Assembly: GCF_000245735.1 (NCBI RefSeq)
Contig: NZ_AHTH01000037.1
Span: 1-64,000, forward strand
DNA length: 64,000 bases
Direction of reading: 5' to 3'
DNA from: Alishewanella jeotgali KCTC 22429
GTDB lineage: Bacteria; Pseudomonadota; Gammaproteobacteria; Enterobacterales; Alteromonadaceae
Made by a program: the position numbers and the translations under genes. Positions 25,299 to 34,692 of the stretch are shown in pieces. The notes beneath the pieces are model-generated. The model was not told where the DNA came from, did not search any database, and worked only from the letters and a program-made list of their open reading frames with translations. Each line of letters opens with the position of its first letter. Position 1 is the first letter of the stretch.

Positions 25299-27604
25299 AA
25301 GTGAGCTCCCGTTGTCAGCGTAACAGGTTTACCATGGAGATAAAGCGTCAGCGGCTCGCCTCTTAATAGCTCGCACCGGGCTTCTGTGGCCGTGACGGTA
25401 ATGCGCAGTAAGCGCTGCTGATACTGCAAATGAAAGCGCAATTGCCCCAGTTGCGGTGGCAGCTTGGGCGCCAGATACAGGCCGTCAGCTCTTACCCGCA
25501 CGCCGGCAAAACCCTGCACCAGGCTTAACCAGCTGCCGGCCATACAGGCGATATGTACACCCACTTCGGTATTGCCATGGTGGTTATCCAAATCCATCCG
25601 TGCTGAGTCGCCAAAGAAGTGCTGCGCCCGGGTAATATCGCCGGTTTCCGCAAAGGCGATACTGTGAATACAGGCCGACAAACTGGAGTCATGCGTCGTC
25701 AGAGGCTCGTAGTACGCCAGATCACGGGCTTTCTGTGCCGGGCTGATCTGATCATCCAGCAGCACATTCGCCAGCACGGTATCGGCTTGTTTCAGTACCT
25801 GATGCCGGTAAATCACCAGCGGATGGAAGTGCAGCAACAGCGGGTACTTTTCCGCCGGCGTGTTGGCAAAATCCCAGCGCTGCTTTTGCAAAAAGCTATC
25901 ATCCTGCGCATGGATTTGCAGCTCACTGTCGTAGGGCAGGTACATCTGACTGGCGGCTTGTTGCCACTTGGCCAGTTCTTCGCTACTCACGCCCAGGCGG
26001 TTTGCCCAGGTGGGTTCTGCCGTCAGCAATTCACAGCAGAAGCTCAGCTGCAGCTTTACCATGGCATTGGTGTAGTAGTTGTTGTTAACGATAGCGGTGT
26101 ATTCATCCGGGCCGGTAACCTGATGGATCTCAAAGCGACCGCCGGCACGCGGATTAAAAAAGCCCAGCTCCAGCCACAGCCGGCTGGTTTCCACCAGCAT
26201 TTCCATCCCCATACTGGCCATAAAATCGCGATCGCCACTGGCCAGGTAATAGCTACGGATCGCATAGGCGATGGCAGCATTAATATGGTATTGCGCGGTA
26301 CCTGCCGGAAAGTAAGCGGAGCACTCCTCGCCACCTATGGTGCGCCACGGATAGAGCGCGCCACGTTGATGTGACATCTGCCGTGCCCGCGCTCTGGCGG
26401 CCGGTAGCTGGCTATAGCGATGCGCCAGTAACTGTCTGGCCAGCCCGGGTTGCAGCAGGCTCATCACCGGGATCACATAGACCTCGGTGTCCCAGAAATA
26501 GTGACCATCATAACCCGGCCCGGTCAGGCCCTTGGCCGCGATATTACTCTGGCCGTTACGGCCGGCAGATTGCGCCAGGCTAAACAGGTTAAAGCGGATC
26601 CCTTGTTGCAGCGCCAGATCGCCGGCAATTTCCAGATCCGCGCCCTGCCAGAACTGTTGCCACCATTGCTGCTGTTCGGTCAGTAAGGTGTTAAAGCCGG
26701 CAGTGGCGGCATCCTGTAACGTCTGCTGTGCCTGCTGGCATAACTGTGCGGTATCGGCACCGGCTGCGGCGTGTTGGTAGACCACCAGCTTGTGTACGCT
26801 CAGCGGCTTACCTTGCTCCAGGTGTAGCTGATATTCCTGCTGTAAGTAGTTATCTGCGGTTATCGCTGGCGGCAGAGATGGTGTTGCCGCCGGTAATTGG
26901 TCCTGCCAGCAGGCGACTACCCAACTGTCACTGCCTTTGGCCTGATGCAACATCTGGCCCCCCTGAGGTAATAACGCTTGTTGCCGCAGGCTCAGGCTAT
27001 CAGCAATCGACATCACGCCAACGCGCGGATCGTCGGCTTTATGATAACCGGCGTAAGCCGCATCCAGGGCACTACTCAGTGTTACCGGGCCGCTAAAATT
27101 CAGGGCAGTCAGGGTCAGTTCGATAACCAGTAGCTGTGGTCTTTGCTGGGAAATAAAACGCCGGCTCTGCAGCTGCAGTTGTTTACCGCTCTGGCTTTGC
27201 CAGATCCAGTTGCGATGCAGTACGCCGCTTTGCATGTCCAGTTGCCGCTGATGAGATAGCGCCCCCCCGATGTTGACGCTTTGCTGGTCCACACTTACGC
27301 ACAGTACCTTACCATTAGCTACCTGCAGCATCTTATGATTGTGTTTGGCGAAGGCATAGGCGCTTTCGCCATAGACAATAGGCTCACTGCTGTAGACGCC
27401 ATTCAGGTAGGTGCCCTCACAGTGCGGCACGCCGGCCGGTGCGCCTTCTTCAAAACTGCCGCGGGTACCCAGATAACCATTGCCCAGACTAAGCAGGGTT
27501 TCTTTAAGCATATAGTCCGCAGGCCGGTAGTCGTTATCCGGCAGTTGCCAGGCGGCCAGGGCCAATACAGTTTCGGATGGGGGTTGCGCTTGGGTTGTCA
27601 TCAC
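25295..27604 (-). CDS. GH65 glycoside phosphorylase, probably maltose phosphorylase, 769 aa
   Basis: A family 65 enzyme: maltose + phosphate gives glucose + beta-glucose 1-phosphate. N-terminal beta-sandwich (about residues 15-280), then the (alpha/alpha)6 barrel with GHYFWDTEVYV near 365, the acid catalyst Glu in TGPDEYT near 495, and the phosphate-site region VIYRHQVLKQAD near 600. No signal peptide, so cytoplasmic. Coupling to pgmB and proximity to an MFS permease and alpha-amylase favour maltose; kojibiose or trehalose specificity cannot be excluded from sequence alone. Confidence 0.9.
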   Translation of the reverse strand: MMTTQAQPPSETVLALAAWQLPDNDYRPADYMLKETLLSLGNGYLGTRGSFEEGAPAGVPHCEGTYLNGVYSSEPIVYGESAYAFAKHNHKMLQVANGKVLCVSVDQQSVNIGGALSHQRQLDMQSGVLHRNWIWQSQSGKQLQLQSRRFISQQRPQLLVIELTLTALNFSGPVTLSSALDAAYAGYHKADDPRVGVMSIADSLSLRQQALLPQGGQMLHQAKGSDSWVVACWQDQLPAATPSLPPAITADNYLQQEYQLHLEQGKPLSVHKLVVYQHAAAGADTAQLCQQAQQTLQDAATAGFNTLLTEQQQWWQQFWQGADLEIAGDLALQQGIRFNLFSLAQSAGRNGQSNIAAKGLTGPGYDGHYFWDTEVYVIPVMSLLQPGLARQLLAHRYSQLPAARARARQMSHQRGALYPWRTIGGEECSAYFPAGTAQYHINAAIAYAIRSYYLASGDRDFMASMGMEMLVETSRLWLELGFFNPRAGGRFEIHQVTGPDEYTAIVNNNYYTNAMVKLQLSFCCELLTAEPTWANRLGVSSEELAKWQQAASQMYLPYDSELQIHAQDDSFLQKQRWDFANTPAEKYPLLLHFHPLVIYRHQVLKQADTVLANVLLDDQISPAQKARDLAYYEPLTTHDSSLSACIHSIAFAETGDITRAQHFFGDSARMDLDNHHGNTEVGVHIACMAGSWLSLVQGFAGVRVRADGLYLAPKLPPQLGQLRFHLQYQQRLLRITVTATEARCELLRGEPLTLYLHGKPVTLTTGAHL

Positions 27605-27667
27605 ATCACCTGTTTGTTTGCACGCGTCTTACCGTTTCGGGCACTATACAATGAAGATTTATTTAAT

Positions 27668-27681
27668 TGCAATCGATTGCA
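27668..27681. promoter_or_regulatory. LacI-type operator between GH65 and MFS genes
   Basis: A perfect palindrome TGCAATCGATTGCA, identical to operator 1 at 23451, in the 178-bp gap between the divergent GH65 and permease genes. It sits 64 bp before the GH65 start and 102 bp before the permease start, so a single site may control both directions. Confidence 0.88.
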
Positions 27682-27782
27682 AAGATAAACTTAAGCGGTG
27701 TATAGTGCAAGCGCAATGCTTAAAAAAACCGCAGTACAGACAGGGCTGCGCACAGCGTTTATAACGATAAGAGCAAATAACT

Positions 27783-29012
27783 ATGGCCATATTCCGGATC
27801 AAACTCAGTTTAATCCTGACCTATTTTGTGTTCGCTATCCTGCTGAACAGTGTTGGTACTGTGATCCTGCAGGTGATTCACAGCTACCAAATCAGCAAAG
27901 AAGCCGCCAGTGTGCTGGAGGGCTTTAAAGATATCCCGATAGCAGTAGTGTCTTTTCTGATCGCGGCCTGGTTACCCCGGCTCGGCTATAAAAATGCGAT
28001 GCTGATAGGCGTGGCGCTGTTATTCGCCGGTTGTCTGGCAATGCCGCTACTGCCATCCTTTCTGACTACTAAGCTGTTGTTTTTATTGGTAGGCGCCGGC
28101 TTTGCGCTGGTAAAGGTTTCGGTTTATGCCAGCATAGGTGTGGTGACCAGCAATCAGGCACAGCATGCGTCTTTGCTCAATACCATAGAGGGCTGCTTTA
28201 TGCTGGGCGTGCTTAGCGGCTACTGGATCTTTGCTTATTTTATGGATCCGCTGCAGCCCGCGTCTGCCGGTTGGTTAGAGGTGTACTGGTGGCTGGCGGC
28301 GTTAGCGGCAATTAATCTGCTATTGCTGTTAAGTACTCCGTTTCCACGTCTGGTATTGCCGTCGGTAACGCATGCCGCAGAAGATTTTTTCGACATGCTG
28401 AGGCTGGTTTACCGGCCGCTGGTGTTTGTGTTTGTGATGTCGGCATTTTTGTATGTGTTGATGGAGCAGGGGATCGGCAGCTGGTTGCCGACTTTTAATA
28501 ATCAGGTACTGGGCTTGCCGAATCAGTTGAGTGTGCAGCTAACCAGCATCTTTGCCGCCAGTCTGGCGCTGGGGCGTCTGCTGGCCGGTCAGTTACTGAA
28601 AACGCTGAACTGGTATGGTTTGTTAAATGGCTGCCTGATAGGCATGGCAGTACTGATTTTACTGACGCTGCCGCTGACCAAAAATGTGGTATTGGCAGCG
28701 GAACTCAATTTGCTGAACGCGCCGCTGGCAGCCTATCTGTTTCCGCTGATTGGGTTATTTATGGCGCCGGTGTATCCGGTGATTAACTCGGTTATTCTCA
28801 GTGCCTTACCGCAAACCAAACATGCCGCCATGACCGGCCTTATCGTGGTGTTTTCGGCATTGGGCGGCACTACCGGCTCCATTATCACCGGCTTTACTTT
28901 CGCCCGCTTTAGCGGTCAGACTGCTTTTTATCTGACCTTGCTACCGTTATCGTTGCTGGCACTGAGTCTGTACTGGTTAAGGCGGCTACGTCAGCACACA
29001 CCCGTCAGCTAG
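27783..29012 (+). CDS. MFS permease, probably for maltose/maltodextrin, 409 aa
   Basis: A 12-helix major facilitator. The first helix is LSLILTYFVFAILLNSVGTV; the second half begins near residue 215 (LVFVFVMSAFLYVLMEQGIG). The loop NTIEGCFMLGVLSGYW and a mostly hydrophobic C-terminus fit the sugar:H+ symporter groups (FucP-like). It lies divergent from GH65 with the shared operator, so it should carry the sugars released by amylase and imported by the TonB receptor across the inner membrane. Confidence 0.85.
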   Translation: MAIFRIKLSLILTYFVFAILLNSVGTVILQVIHSYQISKEAASVLEGFKDIPIAVVSFLIAAWLPRLGYKNAMLIGVALLFAGCLAMPLLPSFLTTKLLFLLVGAGFALVKVSVYASIGVVTSNQAQHASLLNTIEGCFMLGVLSGYWIFAYFMDPLQPASAGWLEVYWWLAALAAINLLLLLSTPFPRLVLPSVTHAAEDFFDMLRLVYRPLVFVFVMSAFLYVLMEQGIGSWLPTFNNQVLGLPNQLSVQLTSIFAASLALGRLLAGQLLKTLNWYGLLNGCLIGMAVLILLTLPLTKNVVLAAELNLLNAPLAAYLFPLIGLFMAPVYPVINSVILSALPQTKHAAMTGLIVVFSALGGTTGSIITGFTFARFSGQTAFYLTLLPLSLLALSLYWLRRLRQHTPVS

Positions 29013-29046
29013 TGTTGTGATACCGGTGATAGGGGCGGGATAATCA

Positions 29047-29078
29047 GGGCGTCATTTAAAGCATGACGCCCTTGTTTG
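29047..29078 (+). terminator. Terminator after the MFS gene
   Basis: Nine-base-pair stem GGGCGTCAT / ATGACGCCC with a seven-base loop, followed by TTGTTTGTT. It is placed between the permease gene and the convergent amylase gene. Confidence 0.8.
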
Positions 29079-29094
29079 TTACTATACAGCGGTA

Positions 29095-30858
29095 TCAAAA
29101 GCCGCCGTTAAAGCTCGGATGCAGATTGTTCTGGTTGTGATTGCTGCCACTTTCCCAGTCCTGCCCACTACCACCGGTGGGGCCTTTGCGGGTTTTCCAC
29201 TCGAAGTTACCTTGCGCCGGAATAGTGACTTCCCAGACGTTGCCACTGGTCCAGGTACCCTCAATGCCGCCACCCCAGTTGGTCAGATCCGGGCTGCTGC
29301 CGGTGAAAAATAACGAGAAACCATAACCAACATCTTTGGTCATCCGCAACGTAATAGTGCCTGGTTGATTGGCCGCTGGCGCCTGAGGCACCCAAACCGA
29401 CCAGCCATTCCCTTCACTGATATTAACCGGGAAATTGGCAAAGCCCTGTGCATTAGTGGTGATGGTGCCGCTGATATTGCCGGTGTAATCGTAAAAGGTG
29501 GTGTTGGGTTGACGGCTGTTGATCCAAAACGATTGTTGCACACCCCAGTTACGACCCGATATCAGCATGACTAAACCGGTGCCAGGCACATTGCTTAGCC
29601 CTTCACGTACATAAGCATACACGGCCTCGGTATTGCCAGAATATTCATGGCCAGGGCCATAGGCAAAGTAACGGCGGGCTTCAATCAGCTTATCCAGCGT
29701 CGGAGCCATTCCAAACTCATCGTAATCGCGGGCAAAGACAGTCGGCACACCATGTTCACGTAGCATGATGTAGGCGTAGGCCTGGTTCTTATAGCTGATC
29801 ACCTGTGGCATACCATAAGGATTGCCGGCACGGCTGGTATCATGGTTATCGACAAAGGTTACCGCCCGGTCTCGGTGCCGGCTATTTACCAGGCCTCCCC
29901 ACCAGCGCATATCTTTGCTACCACTACTTAAGGCCACAAAGTCTTCGCGTAGTTTAAAGTCAAAGGCACGTAAATGCGGCGTATTGACGGCGTCCAGATA
30001 GCCATTGATATCACTGACCCAGGCTTCTGCGACAAAGAATATATCGTCGCTGGTCGCCCACTGCACATGATTGATCCAATCGCGGGTAAAATCAGTGTCG
30101 ACATGGGCAATCGCATCCATCCGAAAGCCACTAAAGCCCACATTGTTGATGATCCACTCACCCCAGGCTTTCATTTCCTGCTGCACTTCAAAGCGGTTGT
30201 AGTCAACATCTTCGCCCATCAGATAAGGAAAATGGAACGTATTGCCCCACCATTTGCCGGGATATAACTGGTTGTCCGAGCCATTAAAAGCCGTCCAGTT
30301 CCAGTCGAAGTCGTGCCACAGATAGCCCCAATTTTGCTGGGTATAGTGTGCCTGGCGACCTTGTAAGTGATACCCGGTCCAGGCCAGGCCAAAGCCGGGA
30401 ATATTCTCTTGCACATCGGCGCCCATCCGGTGATTAAACACCACATCAAAATAGGCCTGTATTCCCAGTTGATCGAGGGCACTTAGTGCCTGCTGCAACT
30501 GTGCGCGGCTACCATAGCGGGTCGCGATGGTTCCTTTTTGGTTAAATTCTCCCAGATCCCAGAAATCGTAAACATCGTAGCCAACGCTGTTGGTGCCATT
30601 CATGCCTTTAGCCGCAGGAGGCAACCAGATCGAGGTGATGCCGCGTTCTGCCAAGGGCGCGGCCATAGTGGGTAAATTGGCCCAGAGGCCCGGATAGGCG
30701 TCCCAGTAAAACGCCTGATACATGGTATTGTTTACCTGTTGCGGCGGGATCTGCGGTAACGGATTGGCCTGCAGGCTAAGGCAAAAGCTGAGTGCCGTTA
30801 CGGCAATAATGCTGTGGCGCAAGCGCTGCCAAATGGAGGTTTTCGCTGTATTTTGCAT
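29095..30858 (-). CDS. Secreted alpha-amylase, GH13 with C-terminal starch-binding module, 587 aa
   Basis: Signal peptide at residues 1-31 (ITAVTAL-type core, SLQANP). The GH13 barrel shows YDVYDFWDLGEF, VFNHRMG, GFRMDAIAH (nucleophile Asp), FVAEAWV (acid/base Glu) and FVDNHDTS (third catalytic Asp). The last ~100 residues form a CBM20-like module, with FEWKTRKGPTGGSGQDWESG, for raw starch. It would hydrolyse external starch to maltodextrins. The enzyme shares direction with the GH65-pgmB pair but lies beyond the permease, so it has its own promoter. Confidence 0.93.
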   Translation of the reverse strand: MQNTAKTSIWQRLRHSIIAVTALSFCLSLQANPLPQIPPQQVNNTMYQAFYWDAYPGLWANLPTMAAPLAERGITSIWLPPAAKGMNGTNSVGYDVYDFWDLGEFNQKGTIATRYGSRAQLQQALSALDQLGIQAYFDVVFNHRMGADVQENIPGFGLAWTGYHLQGRQAHYTQQNWGYLWHDFDWNWTAFNGSDNQLYPGKWWGNTFHFPYLMGEDVDYNRFEVQQEMKAWGEWIINNVGFSGFRMDAIAHVDTDFTRDWINHVQWATSDDIFFVAEAWVSDINGYLDAVNTPHLRAFDFKLREDFVALSSGSKDMRWWGGLVNSRHRDRAVTFVDNHDTSRAGNPYGMPQVISYKNQAYAYIMLREHGVPTVFARDYDEFGMAPTLDKLIEARRYFAYGPGHEYSGNTEAVYAYVREGLSNVPGTGLVMLISGRNWGVQQSFWINSRQPNTTFYDYTGNISGTITTNAQGFANFPVNISEGNGWSVWVPQAPAANQPGTITLRMTKDVGYGFSLFFTGSSPDLTNWGGGIEGTWTSGNVWEVTIPAQGNFEWKTRKGPTGGSGQDWESGSNHNQNNLHPSFNGGF

Positions 30859-31219
30859 GGTTTTACCTGAAAATAAAAAGTTTTATTTCCGGCCTGTCGT
30901 TGTACTACCCGGCTTCATGCCTTGCCGTCCCACGACTTTGTCCTTGTTGTAACTCCCCGCGCTTCCAAGCGCCACCAGCTGTACCTAACAGGCCTCACGA
31001 TCTTTGCACTAAAAGTTTGCACAAAGCCCTACTGTTATGGCCAAGTTGGTGCAGGTGAACAAGATGAATACGTATGCAACGACTAATTAACGAAAAATTT
31101 GCTCTGTTTTAGGGAAACAGGGGGGCATACGGATCGCTTCCTTAGCTCTGCGCAGATCAAGGCAAATCGCAATCCGGTTAATGGCCGGGCGGCGTTCAGA
31201 GCGCCCGGCGTGTCGGACA
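30859..31219. other. Amylase upstream region
   Basis: No gene. A GC-rich hairpin (GCCGGGCG / CGCCCGGC, about 31183-31211) stands close to the EamA stop codon and may end that transcript; there is no T run. The amylase promoter should lie in the AT-rich part left of 31110. No copy of the TGCAATCGATTGCA operator is present. Confidence 0.5.
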
Positions 31220-32092
31220 CTAGGCCCACATCACTGCGATGGCGGCCAGTACTATCAGCGCCAGGCCGCCGTGATCGGTTCTTTGCAGCTTTTCTTTAAA
31301 GAAAAAGGCGGAGATCAGCAGCATAAACAACACTTCGACCTGGCCCAGTGTTTTTACCAACGCGACTGATTCCAGGCTCATGGCGGTAAACCAGCCGATT
31401 GAGCCGATGCAACTACTGATACTGATCAACAGGGTCAGCCGCGGACGTCGCCACAGAGCAAGTAAGGTGCTGCGCTCCCGCCACAGCAGGTAGCTGAGTA
31501 AGATTAGGGTTTGCAGTAAAATCACGACCAACAGCACCCAGGCTGCACCGTGTGGGAAAGGTAGCCCCAGCGCCAAACTGGCTTGCCGCACCCAAAGCGA
31601 GGTTAGCGCAAAGCTTAAGCCACTGCTGATGCCAAGTAATAATACCGGCCACGATAGCTGTCGCCAGCTGGCGCCGCTTAGCAAGAATACGGCTACCGCA
31701 CCCAGTAGTACCCCGACCCAACCCAGCAAACTTAACGATTCACTAAAAAAGGCGACTCCCAGTATCGCAGCCAGTATGGCTTCACTTTTCGCCAATCCGG
31801 CGCCAATGGCGTAGTTGCGCAACTTAAACAGTTTGACCATTAAGGCGGTGGCAATAATTTGCGCAACAGCGGCACCGACAATAAAAAAAACAAAGCGGTG
31901 GTTGAAGGTAGGCAAGGCCACGGGTTGCCATTGATAAAGACCCGCCAGATACAACGCTGCCAGTGGCGAAGCCCAGATAAAGCGAGCCAGCGTCACGCCA
32001 GCAACACTGACGTCTTTACTCAACTGTTTTTGAAAAGCATTGCGCCAGGCCTGCATAAAGGCTGCCAGCAAGGTAAAGGGGATCCAAAGCAC
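31220..32092 (-). CDS. EamA/DMT-family transporter, 290 aa
   Basis: Ten hydrophobic segments arranged as two EamA repeats (about residues 1-135 and 145-290). The second repeat has ISSCIGSIGWFTAMSLESVALVKTLGQVEVLF, which is typical for this family when read in its shorter parts (IGWFTAM, LGQVEVLF). Such proteins export or import small metabolites; the cargo is unknown. The neighbours give no clue and the gene appears to be a single unit. Confidence 0.88.
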   Translation of the reverse strand: MLWIPFTLLAAFMQAWRNAFQKQLSKDVSVAGVTLARFIWASPLAALYLAGLYQWQPVALPTFNHRFVFFIVGAAVAQIIATALMVKLFKLRNYAIGAGLAKSEAILAAILGVAFFSESLSLLGWVGVLLGAVAVFLLSGASWRQLSWPVLLLGISSGLSFALTSLWVRQASLALGLPFPHGAAWVLLVVILLQTLILLSYLLWRERSTLLALWRRPRLTLLISISSCIGSIGWFTAMSLESVALVKTLGQVEVLFMLLISAFFFKEKLQRTDHGGLALIVLAAIAVMWA

Positions 32093-32229
32093 TGCAATTA
32101 CTCATAAGACGTCAAGATGGCTATGCTAACCGATGTTGCACTAACACAGAAGAGAGCGGTCTAACTTTGCATCAGCAACGTATCTGGTTGTAAGGGTCAT
32201 TTGCCATAGCCACGCCAAAGGAGGCTGAA

Positions 32230-32559
32230 ATGTTTATTCTGTTAACAGCCTTGTGCTGTACCGCAGTACTGTATGCGCTTTATCAGGCGCTGGGTAGCTT
32301 TTGGGCTGAGCGGCATGCCTACCAACATGCCCGCCGCCATGCTCATAAAACCCTGCATGATCAGGTATTGCGTCAGGCATTGCAGGAAGCGGATGCTGCC
32401 GGATTAGGCGGGGCCTTTCGTGCCTATGTCAGTGGCGTGATGGTAGTGACCGGCCAGGTCAGATTACAGGTTGGCCAGCTACTGTGGATCTTTGAGCAAC
32501 TGGAGCAGGGTAAACGCTTTGACCCGGCGCAACCGGTACCCCGTTTTACCAAAGTCTGA
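32230..32559 (+). CDS. Small membrane-anchored protein of unknown function, 109 aa
   Basis: One N-terminal transmembrane helix (MFILLTALCCTAVLYALYQA) followed by a His/Arg/Gln-rich, mostly helical tail. A near-perfect ribosome binding site, AAAGGAGG, lies 6 bases before the ATG, so it is probably expressed well. Its last 14 bases overlap the end of the convergent AraC-type gene. I do not recognise a family. Confidence 0.7.
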   Translation: MFILLTALCCTAVLYALYQALGSFWAERHAYQHARRHAHKTLHDQVLRQALQEADAAGLGGAFRAYVSGVMVVTGQVRLQVGQLLWIFEQLEQGKRFDPAQPVPRFTKV

Positions 32560-33562
32560 CGCTGCTGGGGACATGACCAGTCCAGCGTTTAAAGGCTCGC
32601 CGGAAGTTATGCTCGTCGGAATAACCTAATTCGCTGGCCAGTTGCCGGTTGGATAACCGGCTTTGCAACAGCAGTAAGTTGGCCAGATCACAACGTAAAT
32701 CATCGGCCAGGGCGGCAAAATGGGTGTCTTGTTGTTGCAACAGGCGCTTCAGGCTACTGCTGCTTAGCCCCAGATAACTGGCAAGCTGCTCCAGACTGGC
32801 TTGTTGCGGCAGTGCCCGATACAGCTGGCGCTGGATCAGCTCCAATAAACCACGTTGCGGTGGCAAACGGCTGTTTAACTGATAGCAGGCGCGGCTCAGA
32901 TCCCGGAATCCGGCAGCCTGGCGCGTAATAAAAGGCTGATACCAGAGACTAAGCGGAATATGCAGCGCATCCAGCGGCTGACTAAAGCGCGCCGGGCAGG
33001 GCCAGTGACTATTAAAATGCGCCAAATGCGCAGGCGCGGTTTGCTTTAACTGAATATTCAATTCGTCGGCGCGCTGCGTGCCCAGCTGCACCAAACGGAC
33101 TAAGAATGCCATCGCCAGTTTGATAATAAAGGCTTGCTGTGCGCCCAATTGCACTGCGGGCTTGAGCACTATACTCAGGTGGCTGTCGGTTTTGCGCAGC
33201 AACACAAAGATCCCCGGCAACAATTGGTGCCGGAAATAATAAAGCTGGCGCAGGCTGGTCGCCAGGTTTGCCGCCAGCGGCAAGCTTTGACAGAGCGAGC
33301 TGTGCTTATTGTGTAACAGGCTATCGGCCAGAATAAAGGGCAGTTCCGGGCTGGCTAGCTGCTGGCTGCGTGCAACTAGCGTTAGCCAGTCGCGATGATG
33401 GCAGCGGCTCTCGGCCAGGCTTAAATCCTGCTCAAATATCTGGGTGCCGTGTAACAGTTTGTGCAGGTTGGCACCACGGCGCTGCGCTAATTGCAGCAGA
33501 TCGGTAACACCATGCCGCAGTAGCAGGTTTTTGTCGCTGAGGTTAAAGGCGCCCGGCAGCAA
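32546..33562 (-). CDS. AraC-family transcriptional regulator, 338 aa
   Basis: The N-terminal ligand/dimer domain (about residues 15-215) resembles the OruR/arabinose-binding-like AraC group. The C-terminal double HTH (about 235-335) shows LEQLASYLGLSSSSLKRLLQ and RQLASELGYSDEHNFRRAFK, the usual AraC signature with FKRWTG. It starts 4 bases after the stop of the degenerate GGDEF gene, so both form one operon. Target genes are not apparent; the nearest candidate is the operon itself. Confidence 0.9.
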   Translation of the reverse strand: MLPGAFNLSDKNLLLRHGVTDLLQLAQRRGANLHKLLHGTQIFEQDLSLAESRCHHRDWLTLVARSQQLASPELPFILADSLLHNKHSSLCQSLPLAANLATSLRQLYYFRHQLLPGIFVLLRKTDSHLSIVLKPAVQLGAQQAFIIKLAMAFLVRLVQLGTQRADELNIQLKQTAPAHLAHFNSHWPCPARFSQPLDALHIPLSLWYQPFITRQAAGFRDLSRACYQLNSRLPPQRGLLELIQRQLYRALPQQASLEQLASYLGLSSSSLKRLLQQQDTHFAALADDLRCDLANLLLLQSRLSNRQLASELGYSDEHNFRRAFKRWTGHVPSSVRLW

Positions 33563-33566
33563 GGTA

Positions 33567-34547
33567 TTAGTCCGGCTGTAGCTGATAAGCCTGGCTTTTA
33601 CGCTTTACCGCCAGTAGCTGTTGTTCGGCGCGGGCCAGCACAGTCGCCGCTTCCGCATGATTGACCTGCTGGCTGGTGATGGATAAGCTTAACTGCTGCT
33701 CGCTGCTGTCAAGCAAGGTCAGTTGTTGCTGCAGGTGCTGCGCCATAATATCGGCCTCGCGCTGGCGGGTATTGACCAGTAGCACAACAAAGCGATCACC
33801 GGCATAGCGGCACAGCACGTCAGAGCTGCGTAATTGGCTACTGAGTAATTCAGCCAGCTGCACCAGGTACTGATCGCCGGCGGCCATGCCGTGCTGGCGG
33901 TTAAAGGCGCTAAATTGATCAATCCCCAGCATCAGCAAACTGAGTGGCTGCTGTTGTTCGCGGTGCAGTTCAATTTCGCGCTTTAGCACCGCATACAGGT
34001 AATCCAGACCATACAGCTGAGTCAGAGGATCCAGCAAGCGGTGGTCACGCAAAAACAGCTCCCGCCCTTGCAGTTGCCGGTTAATTATTCGCTGTTCGCG
34101 ATGCCAGCCCACTAAACCATAGGTTAGCGCCAGCATGCCAAGAGGCGCAGGTAGTGACTCCAGCCAGCTCATAGTACGCAAATGTGCCGGGTAGCGTAAA
34201 AATTCATCCAGTAAATCAAGGGTAAAGGAACAGACCAGCAGCAGGCTGCCATAGTACAGCCACTCGGTAATATGGCCGGCGGGTCTGCTGGTAACAATCA
34301 GGGTCAGCCAGCACAAGGCCACCAGTAACACGATGCCTTCGCCCAGAATATCCAGCCAGTCGATACTGGCCCAGGGTTTTACTTCGCCCAGCTGAAAAGC
34401 CAGAACAAGGGCTGCCTGCAGCAGTAGCAAAGTAAGCGCAATTTTATACCGGTGTTGTCGCCACATAGAGAGATCCGCTATTTCAGGTACAGCCGCAGCT
34501 GCCCGCTTGATAACGGGTATTTTGTGGCAAGCAGATGACACTGCCAT
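33567..34547 (-). CDS. GGDEF-domain protein with degenerate signature, 326 aa
   Basis: Four to six hydrophobic segments (about residues 34-140) precede a GGDEF domain (about 170-325) with DPLTQLYGLDYL and LLMLGIDQFSAFN. The signature reads AGDRF (within CRYAGDRFVV) where active cyclases have GG(D/E)EF: the first Gly and the Glu are lost. It is therefore probably not a diguanylate cyclase; it could bind GTP or c-di-GMP, or signal by contact. It is the first gene of an operon with an AraC regulator. The start is uncertain by a few codons. Confidence 0.85.
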   Translation of the reverse strand: MAVSSACHKIPVIKRAAAAVPEIADLSMWRQHRYKIALTLLLLQAALVLAFQLGEVKPWASIDWLDILGEGIVLLVALCWLTLIVTSRPAGHITEWLYYGSLLLVCSFTLDLLDEFLRYPAHLRTMSWLESLPAPLGMLALTYGLVGWHREQRIINRQLQGRELFLRDHRLLDPLTQLYGLDYLYAVLKREIELHREQQQPLSLLMLGIDQFSAFNRQHGMAAGDQYLVQLAELLSSQLRSSDVLCRYAGDRFVVLLVNTRQREADIMAQHLQQQLTLLDSSEQQLSLSITSQQVNHAEAATVLARAEQQLLAVKRKSQAYQLQPD

Positions 34548-34621
34548 GACAGTAAAGAGACGGCACTATTTTAGTCTGAGCTAAAATGACCCGGGTCAGG
34601 GGAGCTCAATCTAGCGGCAAT

Positions 34622-34639
34622 TTGTCGTTTTTTTGTCAT
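34622..34639 (+). promoter_or_regulatory. Pho-box-like PhoB binding site
   Basis: TTGTCGT-TTTT-TTGTCAT has the 7-4-7 layout of the Pho box (CTGTCAT-N4-CTGTCAT); the halves match at 5 and 6 of 7 positions and repeat every 11 bases. It is 54 bases upstream of the receptor start, a normal place for PhoB activation. Phosphate-starvation control of the operon is therefore likely. Confidence 0.7.
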
Positions 34640-34692
34640 ATCCGCTTAGCACACTTGAGCGCTGAATTTGTTGCCTCAGGAAAAACACTAAG

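Noticed and set aside
31005-31021. TGCA...TGCA pair upstream of the amylase as a fourth LacI operator
   Set aside because: The arms are 9 bases apart instead of 6 and the centre lacks CG; it does not match the other operators.
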